Positions 41,769 through 50,638 of a stretch of 64,000 nt of DNA are shown piece after piece. Positions within the stretch are counted from its first letter, which is position 1. Each line of letters starts with the position of its first letter. The notes beneath the pieces were generated by a model, which had not been told where the DNA came from, did not search any database, and saw nothing but the letters and a program-made list of their open reading frames with translations. The stretch is from Zunongwangia pacifica (GTDB lineage Bacteria > Bacteroidota > Bacteroidia > Flavobacteriales > Flavobacteriaceae), in contig NZ_JAKHSK010000012.1 of NCBI RefSeq assembly GCF_023499215.1, positions 1 through 64,000 of the forward strand, in the 5' to 3' direction. Position numbers and translations under genes: made by a program.

Positions 41769-42781
41769 TTTCTTACTATAATATGTGACACATAACTATT
41801 ATCTATTAATGGATATAGATATGTAGCCGATTTTATTTGTTCACTTTTATTCTTGCCTTTAACGATAAATACCGCTGACGTTCTTTCATAAGTAAATTTA
41901 TCATTGAATTGAATTTCATTAATTAGAAAAGATTTTATCTCATCTACTGCATAGTGAAAATTTTGACATATACTAAAAATTAGTTCTGGTAAAGAAATTT
42001 GTCTTTGATACTGGAAATGCTTTTGAATAAACTTCATTAAATCGAAATTCTTGAAAGGCCTTATAAAGTAAGTACAAGTGATTTCTCTATTTTCAAAAGT
42101 TTTAATATTTACTGAATTTAGATTAAATTTTTCAATGAAGTTAAGTGTTGTACCCCATTTATAAAAAACTTCAATAAACCGCATTAGATGAGAGTCTTTT
42201 GGAGGAATCACATATACTTTCGACACATCCTCTAGAGAGAATAAGAATTTATTAAAAAATTTATCTTCCTTTATAGCATACATAAGACGGGACTTTTCTA
42301 TTAAGTCCGGAATAGTTACCTCATTAATATCTAATTGTTTTTTAGAATCGGAAATTAGATACCAAGTGGCTATCTCTTTAAACCTAAAAAACTCAAAAAA
42401 TATGTCTTTGAAATCTTGCAAATCTTCATCGGATAATTCATTTCCTAAAGCAGAATTAATGAAAATATTTTTCTGGACTTTATAATTTCCATCAATGAGT
42501 CCAAAATTTTTTATTGCATTGACATATTCTAATATTTTTCTTTCAGACCATTCTTTGCTTAGATCTTTAGTTATTTTAAGATATTCATACCTTATAAACT
42601 TATTATTTAAATCTTCAGTTTTATTTTTTTTTATTATAAGATAAATATCCCTTATGGGTTTTAAATAGTAGATATTTGAAAATGACCATCCTTTATTATA
42701 ATACTGATATACTTCTTTATCAGTAAGAAATGGTAAAACTTCCTCGGGAAATAAGCTAATATTAGGTAATCTTTTAATCAA
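41765..42781 (-). CDS. Unknown 338-aa protein of four-gene operon
   Basis: No family is recognised. The protein is basic and helical with winged-helix-like stretches (EWSERKILEYVNAIKNFGLIDGNYKV, about 96-121, where a helix pair is followed by a turn and strand). There are two similar-sized halves (about 1-170 and 171-338). It overlaps the methylase gene by eight bases and the ATPase gene by four, so production is coupled at fixed ratio. A DNA-binding adaptor or specificity protein is the best guess from position. Confidence 0.65.
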   Translation of the reverse strand: MIKRLPNISLFPEEVLPFLTDKEVYQYYNKGWSFSNIYYLKPIRDIYLIIKKNKTEDLNNKFIRYEYLKITKDLSKEWSERKILEYVNAIKNFGLIDGNYKVQKNIFINSALGNELSDEDLQDFKDIFFEFFRFKEIATWYLISDSKKQLDINEVTIPDLIEKSRLMYAIKEDKFFNKFLFSLEDVSKVYVIPPKDSHLMRFIEVFYKWGTTLNFIEKFNLNSVNIKTFENREITCTYFIRPFKNFDLMKFIQKHFQYQRQISLPELIFSICQNFHYAVDEIKSFLINEIQFNDKFTYERTSAVFIVKGKNKSEQIKSATYLYPLIDNSYVSHIIVRK

Positions 42782-44033
42782 GTATCAATATGTTTTCTGA
42801 CAATTTAATATTATGTCTATAAGTAAGTGACTGCCACTTAGTGCCTCTTTCTCTAATTTTAATTATTTCATAACCTTTAAAACCGCAATTCTTAGCAATT
42901 TCTCCCAAAATTTTAGTTGTATCTATAAAAATACCGTATGGTGCCGAATCTCCTAAAACCAAATATGCCTTACTACCTTCTTTCAAAACTCGTCGCATTT
43001 CTAAAAATACTTTGTACATATCTTGAAAGTAATACAAGGCAAGGATATGAAAACTTTTCCTTCCCTTTCTAGTTTTACTAATTTCTTCAATTTTTTTAAT
43101 ATCGGGTAATAGTTTATCAATGATACTTTTATTTTTAATATAAAAATCACTACTTTTCCACTGTTCCAAATCGAATTCGGATTCTTTGTAATGTGTTGTA
43201 GCGCCTGTCACCAATTCCTTTCTAACCTTTTCAGTAATTTCATTCCAGTCATTGGTATAACCGAAAAAATGAGAACAAACCTTAGAAACCTCTCCATAAT
43301 CTAAATTATTTAAATACGGCGGAGAAGTAATTGATATTGAACAGCTATCAGTTTCAATTTTTTCATTTCTCTTGCGAGAGTCGTGTCTATAAATATTCGT
43401 ACAATTACTCATCCCATCTACTGTTGCTAAATCCTCTATCATTTTAAAAACAGTATTTTTGAAAGTATCATAAGCAGTAAGATTACCACTTAACATTTTA
43501 CTTCTTGATATATAAGGGATTGCAATAGGATGAATACTTACTTTATGTAATGTTTGGGTTAATGCTAAGTTTAAAAAAACTTTACAATTATTTTCCAGTT
43601 TACTATCAGTAATGAAATCTCTAATATAATATAATTGAAATAAGTTGCTATCTGTGTAAAGCGTTTTAAGCAGTTGGTGGTAAGGCTTTTCGTAGGTTCC
43701 ATTTTCTATAGACAACTCTATTTTCAACATAAACTGCTTCAAGGAATTTATGTTTACAGACCAATCCAATTTTGCTTTTATTACATTGTATAATAATTCT
43801 TGACCTTCATTACCTACAGCAGGAATACCATTTTTCTGAGCAGAAACTAATGTTGTCCCACACCCTGCAAAACATTCATATATACAGTCTTTATCTCCTA
43901 GTTCTTCCAATTCTATTATTTTCTGAACTAATTTATATGAAAATCCTGCCGTAAATCTATACCAATCGTGTATTGGATTATTCCTATTATCCTTTGCAGT
44001 TCCAATATTTTTATGTAATTCTTTAAGATCCAT
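42774..44033 (-). CDS. DNA methyltransferase (SPPY type) of four-gene operon
   Basis: The 419-residue protein has the SAM motif E53-C-F-A-G-C-G-T-T and the catalytic T236-S-P-P-Y240-L-N-N-L-D-Y-G-E, in the order motif I then motif IV. S/T-P-P-Y with N-x-x-D-Y fits amino-methylases (N4-cytosine or N6-adenine). A middle helical insertion (about 100-210) may carry target recognition. It is the first gene of a leftward operon with an unknown protein, an AAA ATPase and a PIN protein. It may protect host DNA from the operon's own effector. Confidence 0.83.
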   Translation of the reverse strand: MDLKELHKNIGTAKDNRNNPIHDWYRFTAGFSYKLVQKIIELEELGDKDCIYECFAGCGTTLVSAQKNGIPAVGNEGQELLYNVIKAKLDWSVNINSLKQFMLKIELSIENGTYEKPYHQLLKTLYTDSNLFQLYYIRDFITDSKLENNCKVFLNLALTQTLHKVSIHPIAIPYISRSKMLSGNLTAYDTFKNTVFKMIEDLATVDGMSNCTNIYRHDSRKRNEKIETDSCSISITSPPYLNNLDYGEVSKVCSHFFGYTNDWNEITEKVRKELVTGATTHYKESEFDLEQWKSSDFYIKNKSIIDKLLPDIKKIEEISKTRKGRKSFHILALYYFQDMYKVFLEMRRVLKEGSKAYLVLGDSAPYGIFIDTTKILGEIAKNCGFKGYEIIKIRERGTKWQSLTYRHNIKLSENILILD

Positions 44034-44187
44034 CTAGTTAAATTAGTTTTCAAAGATAAAATCGCATATACAAATTTTATTTGAATTCACAAATATATTT
44101 AACTAATTCCACACTTTTTGCTTATTATCAGTTTATTTAATCAATTTTCAGATAGGTAAAGGTTTAATAATTTGGATTCTAGTAATA

Positions 44188-45771
44188 TTAACAGTTGAAA
44201 ATCGATCTTGCCTCCTCATAAATCCGCTCAAAATTAGTCTCCAGATCAGTTTGAGAAAACTGCTTTAAATTCTCTGGTAAACCCCTTTGAATCTTTGCTA
44301 ATTTAAACTGCACTTTTTTGTCAGTCCCATCTGCATAAGTAATAAACTCCCCCTGCTTTAAACGAAAGAAAACATCCGCCCTGATTTTTGGAATTTCCTT
44401 TTCCCCTGTGGTTATACGGGTATCAAAATCGAGGTTATGGCCACGGCTTATACTTTTAGTCGGGTCTTTAATGATTTCAAAAAAACGTTCATAATATTTT
44501 GCGGTGTCCGGGTCGTTGACCTTTCCAAAAAACTGATAGGAAAGATTGCTCAATATCGCCTTGCTTGCCTTATCTCCATACATCATATCGTTCTGGATCT
44601 TATCCTGCATCACATAGACCGTAGAAATATTATAGCTCCGCAATGTTGCCGGAATACGATGCATATTCAATAATCGAATAGTCGGCGCTTCTTCCATTAA
44701 CAGGAATGAAGGGTTGGAATTCCGTACGCTCATTTGTTTGGTAATGGTATGGACAATGGTAGCAATCACCGGAGAATACGAGCTTTCAAACTTGGGATTA
44801 TTGACGATTGAAATTACCGCAGGATTTTCTTTACTATTGATATTAAGCGGCACTTCATCTGCCGACAACGCAATAAAGATCCGTTGCGTACTGATACGCT
44901 TGAGTGCATTGGCCAAGGTACTTTTTACCCCAGCGGTCTGCCGTTCCGAATCCTTACCACTAATAAATGCATCTGCCATAGCCCGTGAGGTGGTATTTGT
45001 TTCCAAAAACTGTATCAGGCTGTCGGTGTCCAGATATTGATAAATAGAAATTAAATGTGGAAGGGTACAGAATTGGGGATAGGTCGTTTTCAGTTTCCAA
45101 ATGAGTCCACCAATTAATCCTTCCGCAGCATCATTGAAAAATTTAGTAGTTCCGGTGGTGCCAGCTTCCCTTTGCTCCAATAGGTTCTCGATAAGTACCC
45201 GTGAAACCTCATTCACACTTTCCTCATTCTCTAAATAGCGTGGAGCAATGGGATTAACCCGATGGATTATTTTATCAAAGGAAATCACCTTAAACGGAAT
45301 ATCCCCATCCTTAAAAAGTGGATACGCCATTTCCGTCAGTTCAAAATCCTTATAATCGTGAATAATTCCACAAAAACCTTCTTTTTGGAAATGTTTTAGG
45401 AATCCATAGACCACACTTTCGGTTTTTCCGCTTCCCGCAGAACCGATGATGGATGCCCCACGTTTAATATTGTCCAGTTTGAAACTTCCGTTGGTTGTGG
45501 CAAAATCAACCTGATACCTATGGTCACTATTTTTTGAGTTTTCCCTTTTATGCAGGAAAACATACAATGCCGTGTTGATTAGCAAAAGCGGACAGACCAC
45601 ATTTAACAATACCAAAATCAAATTATTGGAAGATTGTAAACAATAAGACAATGCAAACAATAACAGGTTGTTTACCCAAAATGCATAGTTGGATATCTTA
45701 TACCCACCAAAAAACAACGCACTGGTCAGCCCTATGATGGAAAGAACGGTAAAGAGATGATCTACAAACAT
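44188..45771 (-). CDS. mobC: Type IV coupling protein MobC (TraG/VirD4-like)
   Basis: The 527-residue protein has two to three N-terminal membrane segments (about 8-28, 33-72), Walker A G110-S-A-G-S-G-K-T117-E, GIIHDYKDFELTEMAYPLF (about 137-155), Walker B LLMEEAPTIRLL (about 353-364) and VMQDKIQ. It delivers the relaxase-DNA complex to the secretion channel. It is 15 bases downstream of mobB on the same strand. Confidence 0.92.
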   Translation of the reverse strand: MFVDHLFTVLSIIGLTSALFFGGYKISNYAFWVNNLLLFALSYCLQSSNNLILVLLNVVCPLLLINTALYVFLHKRENSKNSDHRYQVDFATTNGSFKLDNIKRGASIIGSAGSGKTESVVYGFLKHFQKEGFCGIIHDYKDFELTEMAYPLFKDGDIPFKVISFDKIIHRVNPIAPRYLENEESVNEVSRVLIENLLEQREAGTTGTTKFFNDAAEGLIGGLIWKLKTTYPQFCTLPHLISIYQYLDTDSLIQFLETNTTSRAMADAFISGKDSERQTAGVKSTLANALKRISTQRIFIALSADEVPLNINSKENPAVISIVNNPKFESSYSPVIATIVHTITKQMSVRNSNPSFLLMEEAPTIRLLNMHRIPATLRSYNISTVYVMQDKIQNDMMYGDKASKAILSNLSYQFFGKVNDPDTAKYYERFFEIIKDPTKSISRGHNLDFDTRITTGEKEIPKIRADVFFRLKQGEFITYADGTDKKVQFKLAKIQRGLPENLKQFSQTDLETNFERIYEEARSIFNC

Positions 45772-45786
45772 ACTATTAGAATTAAA

Positions 45787-46818
45787 TTAAATACCTATGG
45801 AACTTGATTTGATAGCTACTTCCACGCCGCGGCGTAGGCGGTTAAAAGCTTTCATTGCTAATTGCGCTTGAGAAACCGGAATGCTGGGCAGCATCGGAAC
45901 ACCACTTTCTTTTATCATTTTAAAGGCAATCGCTTTTTCATTGGTGGGCAGTTTCATCAGCGATGCAAAATAGGCTTTCGGGTTTTTAATGAAATCCTTT
46001 CGAGCTTTGTAGGTCTCAGCGAAGTTCCGTTGATAGCCAAAAGTTTTATCAAAAGTCTTCTCCGCCCGCTGGAAAAACCCATCACGGTCAAAGCCTCGTT
46101 TTACTTTCTTCCCGTGCATCTCGACTTCCGATGCCTTATGCTTGCTCCCCGGGGAAAGGCTAAAGGTATTGGAGGCATCCTTTCGGCTTACGATGATATG
46201 GATATGGCTTTGTTTTCCGGATTTTGGCATTCCCTGAACGATACGCTTTCCATCCTGCTGATGGGGCGCTTCCCTTTCTAATTTGGAGATCCCTCGTTGC
46301 AGGGATTTAATTTCCCCTTCCCTACTTTGTGCTTTCAATTGTCGGATCTCATTTTTAAGCTGAAGGATTTGAGTAGCATAAGGCTGGTTTTCTTTAATCT
46401 GCCAATCGGTCCCTTTAAAACTACGCTGGTGTTCTATTTTTGCATAATACTTAATATCTTCAATACGAATAGGTCGTCCGTTGATTTCACGGTTGAACGA
46501 TGCCACATAATCCTTCATCAGTTCCCGGGTGTATCTTTTTAAATCTTCGCTACTATTCTGTAATCGGTTCAGTTCGTATTTGGAAGGGCTGACCGTAATG
46601 GAATAAAATTTGGGTTCGGTCTTTTTGAGTTTAGCAGCGTTGCCATCAATTTCTTTGACGACTTCTTCAGCGGAAATCTGATCATCATATTGATTGAAAA
46701 AATCTTCCATTTCAGAAGGCTCCAAGCCTTCGTTTTCTTTTTCCAGGTAACCCACAAAATCGCCTGAACTTTGTGAATAATTGCCTCCCAGTTTTTGAGG
46801 TGTGATCGTGATGTACAT
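45787..46818 (-). CDS. mobB: Relaxase MobB (DUF5712)
   Basis: The 343-residue protein starts MYITITPQKLGG and has the metal-binding H205-I-H207-I-I-V-S motif with H130 (AKIEHQR) as a possible third ligand, and a basic C-terminal half. It fits the DUF5712 relaxases of Bacteroidota ICEs. It would nick the transfer origin, probably in 47211-47595. Candidate catalytic Tyr residues lie near the N-terminus (Y14, Y24). mobA is 11 bases upstream. Confidence 0.87.
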   Translation of the reverse strand: MYITITPQKLGGNYSQSSGDFVGYLEKENEGLEPSEMEDFFNQYDDQISAEEVVKEIDGNAAKLKKTEPKFYSITVSPSKYELNRLQNSSEDLKRYTRELMKDYVASFNREINGRPIRIEDIKYYAKIEHQRSFKGTDWQIKENQPYATQILQLKNEIRQLKAQSREGEIKSLQRGISKLEREAPHQQDGKRIVQGMPKSGKQSHIHIIVSRKDASNTFSLSPGSKHKASEVEMHGKKVKRGFDRDGFFQRAEKTFDKTFGYQRNFAETYKARKDFIKNPKAYFASLMKLPTNEKAIAFKMIKESGVPMLPSIPVSQAQLAMKAFNRLRRGVEVAIKSSSIGI

Positions 46819-46829
46819 AGCTCAAAAAT

Positions 46830-47210
46830 TTAGTGTTCGTTATGATGATTTTGCTTTTCCTGAAACCTTACTTTAGGTTGTTCTTCGGCATATTTCTTTT
46901 CCACAATCAAGGGTTTCTTTTTGGGTTCTTCTATTTCAAACAGTGATTGAATCATTGCCGCAGTCGGTTTGGTTTGTGTCTTTTCCACGTCCCGCATTAT
47001 GGCGATAACGGCATTAATCCTTTTTAAAAGTTTCGCTTCTATTGTTCTTCCGGTAGGCCCTAATTTTTCTTTTGGGGAGATCTCATTGTAGAAGAAAAAG
47101 TTGAGCATTGTTTCCAATGCTTCGGTGTGTGATTTGAAGTGTGTTCTTGAAAATTCCTGAAAACGTTTTGCCGTTTCCTTTTTGAACCTGATGCCGATAA
47201 ATGAATCCAT
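46830..47210 (-). CDS. mobA: BfmA/BtgA-type mobilisation protein MobA
   Basis: The 126-residue protein begins with a ribbon-helix-helix-like segment (SFIGIRFKKETAKRFQEFSRTHFKSHTEALETML, about 3-36). A GPTGRTIEAKLLKRINAVIAIMRDVEKTQTKP region (about 51-82) and a charged tail follow, as in BfmA/BtgA proteins. It binds the transfer origin and assists the relaxase. The divergent region upstream holds repeated ATTTGTCGCAAAT sites that may be its targets. Confidence 0.87.
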   Translation of the reverse strand: MDSFIGIRFKKETAKRFQEFSRTHFKSHTEALETMLNFFFYNEISPKEKLGPTGRTIEAKLLKRINAVIAIMRDVEKTQTKPTAAMIQSLFEIEEPKKKPLIVEKKYAEEQPKVRFQEKQNHHNEH

Positions 47211-47595
47211 AATTCGCCGATTTGTCGCAAATCCTTCCCTAAAAATGGGCGTTCACAGGGCATTTGTCGCAAATTGTAGGAGGTCGAGAATTTTGTCTTT
47301 TTACAAATTACTGAATATCAGATATTTGAAAATCAAAAGGAGTACTAAACATCGCATCGCGTGTTACCCTCTTGCTACTCCTTTTCGTCCCGCCCAGCGG
47401 GACAAAATTCCGTACAATTTGGCTAAAAGCCAATTGCCAGTTTCAGGGAAATAATTTCCTGTTATGTGATTTTTCGATAGGTACGGTTATCGGCGAAAGT
47501 CAAAAAATGGATAACCCTACGTAAAATTGAATGCTGAATTTCAGCGAAATAAAGATAGTGATTTTTATTGAATTGGAATTAATCAAGCAAAAAAA
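47211..47595. promoter_or_regulatory. Probable oriT region upstream of mobA
   Basis: A 385-base gene-free stretch. ATTTGTCGCAAAT occurs at 47220-47232 and 47262-47274 (arms ATTTG/CAAAT). A perfect GC-rich hairpin GTCCCGC-CCA-GCGGGAC lies at 47387-47403, and TTGGCT-AAA-AGCCAA at 47419-47433. Paired repeats and hairpins directly upstream of mobAB are typical for a transfer origin and MobA autoregulation. The nick site cannot be placed from sequence alone. Confidence 0.6.
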
Positions 47596-47620
47596 CACCT
47601 CCAAAAATTCAGAGGTGCTT
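47589..47620 (-). terminator. Terminator downstream of 65-aa gene
   Basis: CACCTC (47596-47601) pairs with GAGGTG (47612-47617); read leftwards the stem is followed by seven T. It ends the leftward radC/65-aa transcript before the oriT region. Confidence 0.8.
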
Positions 47621-47644
47621 GACTTGACTATAAAGTTTAGAAAA

Positions 47645-47842
47645 TCAGATATTGAATACAAACGTATAGGAATACAAATTCCGTAATGCTTCTTCTTCTA
47701 TCATCGTTTCAAAACAAGTATAATTTTCCCTTACGTATTTGCGGATGTCCTCCCCAAATTTTCGTTCCACATCCTTTTTAGAATTCTCCAAAAGTCGGTT
47801 TTGAGTCTCTTCGCTCAAGTCGGTAAAATTTAGATAAATCAT
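47645..47842 (-). CDS. Hypothetical protein, 65 aa
   Basis: The start is the ATG at 47842 (MIYLNFTDLSEETQNRLLE); a longer frame from 47893 overlaps radC. It is a small acidic protein with a hydrophobic start and a helical body containing KKDVERKFGEDIRKYVREN. No family is recognised, though similar short proteins often follow radC in these elements. It is ten bases downstream of radC and has its own terminator. Confidence 0.6.
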   Translation of the reverse strand: MIYLNFTDLSEETQNRLLENSKKDVERKFGEDIRKYVRENYTCFETMIEEEALRNLYSYTFVFNI

Positions 47843-47852
47843 AAGCGTGATT

Positions 47853-48302
47853 TTAAAGGATTCCGTTATCTGCAAAACTGTAATAGTCGCCATCGGGAGA
47901 AATTATCAAATGGTCTAGAACTTTAATATCAAGTAACTCTCCTGCTTTTTTAATTTTTTGGGTCAGGCGTTTATCCGCTTCACTTGGTTTTAAGGTTCCA
48001 CTCGGATGGTTATGTAATAAAATTACTGCGGTAGTGAGACTCTTTAAGAGTACGGCAAATAAGATGCGCACATCTACTAAAGTGCCGGTAATCCCCCCGT
48101 TGGAAACCTCATAAATCCCTTTTACCTTATTGGCATTATTGAGCAATAGTATTTTAAAGGTTTCGTGTAGTTCGATTGTTTCTTTGTTCCAATGGCTATA
48201 GGCTAAATCTGCCGCACTTTGGGAACAGGTGATCTTGGGAAGTAAATTTGCTTTGGTGCTTCCGCTGTAACTTATGGCTATTTCATTAACTTTGCTTTTC
48301 AT
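47853..48302 (-). CDS. radC: RadC-like JAB-domain protein (element 2)
   Basis: The 149-residue JAB domain has H97-N-H99-P-S-G and S107-x-x-D110, an upstream Glu at about E47, and the LLDIKVLDHLIIS core. It resembles the element 1 copy (4076-4510) along its whole length but is clearly diverged. No N-terminal HhH region is present. It lies between ssb and the mob region, as usual for Bacteroidota ICEs. Confidence 0.88.
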   Translation of the reverse strand: MKSKVNEIAISYSGSTKANLLPKITCSQSAADLAYSHWNKETIELHETFKILLLNNANKVKGIYEVSNGGITGTLVDVRILFAVLLKSLTTAVILLHNHPSGTLKPSEADKRLTQKIKKAGELLDIKVLDHLIISPDGDYYSFADNGIL

Positions 48303-48331
48303 TATTAGCTTATTTAGAAGGTTAATAATTA

Positions 48332-48367
48332 AAAGAGGGCGAAACTTTCGACGATGACGCCCTCTTT
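48332..48367 (-). terminator. Terminator between ssb and radC
   Basis: AAAGAGGGCG (48332-48341) pairs with CGCCCTCTTT (48358-48367). It lies 11 bases after the ssb stop, reading leftwards, and before the radC start. Confidence 0.75.
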
Positions 48368-48378
48368 GCTTTTTAGAA

Positions 48379-48720
48379 TTAATTGTTTTTGCTTCCTAGT
48401 AATAGGATTTCATTGGCTTCCACCTCGGTTACATAGCGTTGGTTTCCCTCTTCGGTGGTATAGCTTCGTGTTCGTAGTTTTCCCGTTAGGGCTATTTCTT
48501 TTCCTTTACCTACATAATTTTCGATAATCTCGGCTGTCTTGCCCCAAGCTACAACGGTGTGCCAGTCGGTGGACTGTACTTTTTCGCCCTTGTTGTTTTT
48601 GTAGTGTTCATTGGTAGCGATTGATAAACGGGCTACTTTTTTTCCGCTTTCAAGGTTGGTAATGGTTGGTTCCTGTCCAACGTTTCCGATTAACTGTACG
48701 TGATTTTTTAAAGTACTCAT
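48379..48720 (-). CDS. ssb: Single-stranded DNA-binding protein
   Basis: Start at ATG 48720 (113 aa, MSTLKNHVQLIGNVG). The OB fold is clear: VQLIGNVGQEPTI, KKVARLSIATNEHYKN, STDWHTVVAWGKTAEIIENYVGKGKEIALTGKLRTRSY. The acidic DDLPF tip of chromosomal SSB is absent, as in many element-borne SSBs. It coats transferred or replicating single strands. A TCTGAA-CCA-TTCAGA dyad at 48750-48764 lies 30 bases upstream and may be an operator. Confidence 0.92.
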   Translation of the reverse strand: MSTLKNHVQLIGNVGQEPTITNLESGKKVARLSIATNEHYKNNKGEKVQSTDWHTVVAWGKTAEIIENYVGKGKEIALTGKLRTRSYTTEEGNQRYVTEVEANEILLLGSKNN

Positions 48721-49380
48721 AATAAAATATTTAAAGATTAATAATGCTATCTGAACCATTCAGACAGTTTGCGTTTCTATTTTTTTGAAGTGATTTACTT
48801 ATTATATCTTGAGCGTTTTCCTTTTTTGTTTTTTTTGGTGCCGCTTCCTTTTTGATGTTTTGTATGATTTCATAAGATTCATTTTAGATTTACTTCCCAT
48901 AGCGCCCTCGCTGTTACCTTTTTTTGTTGCTGATACAGTTTCAATATTTGGAATTGATAAGGATTTATAAAAAAGAGGCACGACTGGCTTATGCAATCCG
49001 TTCAACTTCCAAATGTTGGTATTTTGCTATCAAAAAAAGGGAGGGACAGTGAGGGTGCGGGAGTAGACCTAAAGGCTTTTGTGAAGTACCAATACATAGG
49101 AAGTGGCACCAAATGATTAAATGGAATTCCGATGGGGCGGACTTCGTTCACGATTTCGGATGGGAATGCAGTGTTCCTTCCCAGAGCATCGGGAAGGGTC
49201 AACGGAATGGAAAGGAGAAATTGTGGATGGTGTCCAAGACTTTTTAGGGAAGCTTTTTTGCCGAAATGTAGCTTTTCGCGGAATGGAGGGGCAATGTGCT
49301 GAACGGTATTTTAAATAATGGAAGTGTTTTTAGTTAAAACACAGTACACTAATACAGATTAGCTAAATCTAAACCTGAAA
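48721..49380. other. 660-bp stretch with no convincing gene
   Basis: Only short frames occur here (49002-49202 and 48802-49005 minus, 49121-49318 plus), without family signs or ribosome-site context. The part 49020-49300 is visibly more GC-rich than its surroundings. It has an imperfect inverted patch around CTTCCCAGAGCATCGGGAAG at about 49178-49197. It could hold a structured RNA or the scar of a lost gene. The dyad TCTGAA-CCA-TTCAGA lies at 48750-48764. Confidence 0.45.
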
Positions 49381-50577
49381 TTATTGTTTATTAATTCCAA
49401 ATCCATCAAAATCTTTCAATGAATAATCAGAATTACTAGATTGTAAAGAATTTTTGAAATATCCAAGTTCTTTTTGAATCTCTTTAGCGTGCTTAACAAA
49501 ATCATCAGAAACCTCAGGAATGTAGTGGTAACAAATATCATAGACGCTCTCATCCTTTCCGTTGGATCCAAAAGCTAGTCCAATAACTGTAATTACAGAT
49601 GGGTTTAAGTATCGAGCGACAATGCATCTCAACTCTAATTCTCTCTCTTTCCCTTCCCAATTTTTTTGTGTTAGAGGCATAAATACATACATATGATTGG
49701 CACCTGGCTGTGGGAGAAGCATTCTACCAATTGACTTTTTTTTAATAGCATCATCAAGAGCTAAACCTAATTCAGTTCTATTTATCCTGTCCTCTAGATT
49801 TATTATTCGGATTGCATTTTCTAAATCTTGAATTTGCTGATCATTTGTTTCATCTTTTATGTGATAAGCGTGTAATTGGTTTATCATATAATCCCAAATA
49901 AAACTAGGTGCAATTCTTTTTCTCCAATCACTATAATCTTCTGACTTAATGTAACTTTCCCAAAGCCCACCAGAACCAGCAATTGAATCTACTGGATAAT
50001 CGAACTCAAGTCCTGTCTGAATATAAAGAGCAAAGAAATCCGTTTCCTCTGGAAGTAACATATGATTTGAACTAAGAAATTTTTCTTTTGCTGTTAGATA
50101 TCTTGTAAAATCTGTTATTGTGTCAAGTTCACTGATAATAGTAGCTGTTGATTGTTCATCAAATATGTGTACAAAACCCTTATTATTCATTCCCATAGGC
50201 AATGGAAAATCATAATCACTTCCAAAAGCAATAGCGATTCTATAAATGGTTCGTTCATTTTTATCTGGTAGAGCAACCTTCGTGGTCCGATTCTTTAATG
50301 TTACGTCATCAACATTTTTCAAGAATCTTTCTGCTCCATAAAGCTGTTGAATTGAATCGTCCACAGCCTTTTTAACCCATCTTGAGTATTGGATGCTTTT
50401 ATCTTTGTGGCTAGATACTTGTATATCTTTAACAGAAATCAAAAGGATTGTGCTACCGCATACAACGAGCACATCGCATAATTCTTTGTCCTTCTTGCCT
50501 AAAGGGTTGGGAAAACTCCAAAATGGTAAAAAAGATTTTTCACATAAATCTGCTACATATTTTTCTGATGGTGTCAT
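49381..50577 (-). CDS. Putative PD-(D/E)XK-like nuclease, 398 aa
   Basis: Residues 1-60 carry an EKYVADLCEKSF helix, then D35 (ELCDVLVVCGSTILLISVKDI) and K50 two strands apart. That is the D...xxK spacing of PD-(D/E)XK nucleases, with Ser in place of the usual acidic residue before V-K. The rest (60-398) is an unassigned helical and beta mixture. It resembles nuclease-related NERD/Mrr-like proteins only in outline. It lies alone between the mob region and the AbiE genes, in the defence-rich right part of element 2. Confidence 0.5.
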   Translation of the reverse strand: MTPSEKYVADLCEKSFLPFWSFPNPLGKKDKELCDVLVVCGSTILLISVKDIQVSSHKDKSIQYSRWVKKAVDDSIQQLYGAERFLKNVDDVTLKNRTTKVALPDKNERTIYRIAIAFGSDYDFPLPMGMNNKGFVHIFDEQSTATIISELDTITDFTRYLTAKEKFLSSNHMLLPEETDFFALYIQTGLEFDYPVDSIAGSGGLWESYIKSEDYSDWRKRIAPSFIWDYMINQLHAYHIKDETNDQQIQDLENAIRIINLEDRINRTELGLALDDAIKKKSIGRMLLPQPGANHMYVFMPLTQKNWEGKERELELRCIVARYLNPSVITVIGLAFGSNGKDESVYDICYHYIPEVSDDFVKHAKEIQKELGYFKNSLQSSNSDYSLKDFDGFGINKQ

Positions 50578-50638
50578 TATATTTTAATTAATTGGAAAGA
50601 ATTATTTGATGTAAAGACTGGTTGCCGAACAATTTAAA

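Noticed and set aside
47853-48302. RadC as a DNA-repair gene
   Set aside because: Both copies lack the helix-hairpin-helix part, and a repair role for RadC is not established; they are kept as JAB-domain element proteins.
49002-49318. Overlapping short frames on both strands
   Set aside because: No family signs or start context; they compete for the same bases and look like chance frames in GC-richer DNA.
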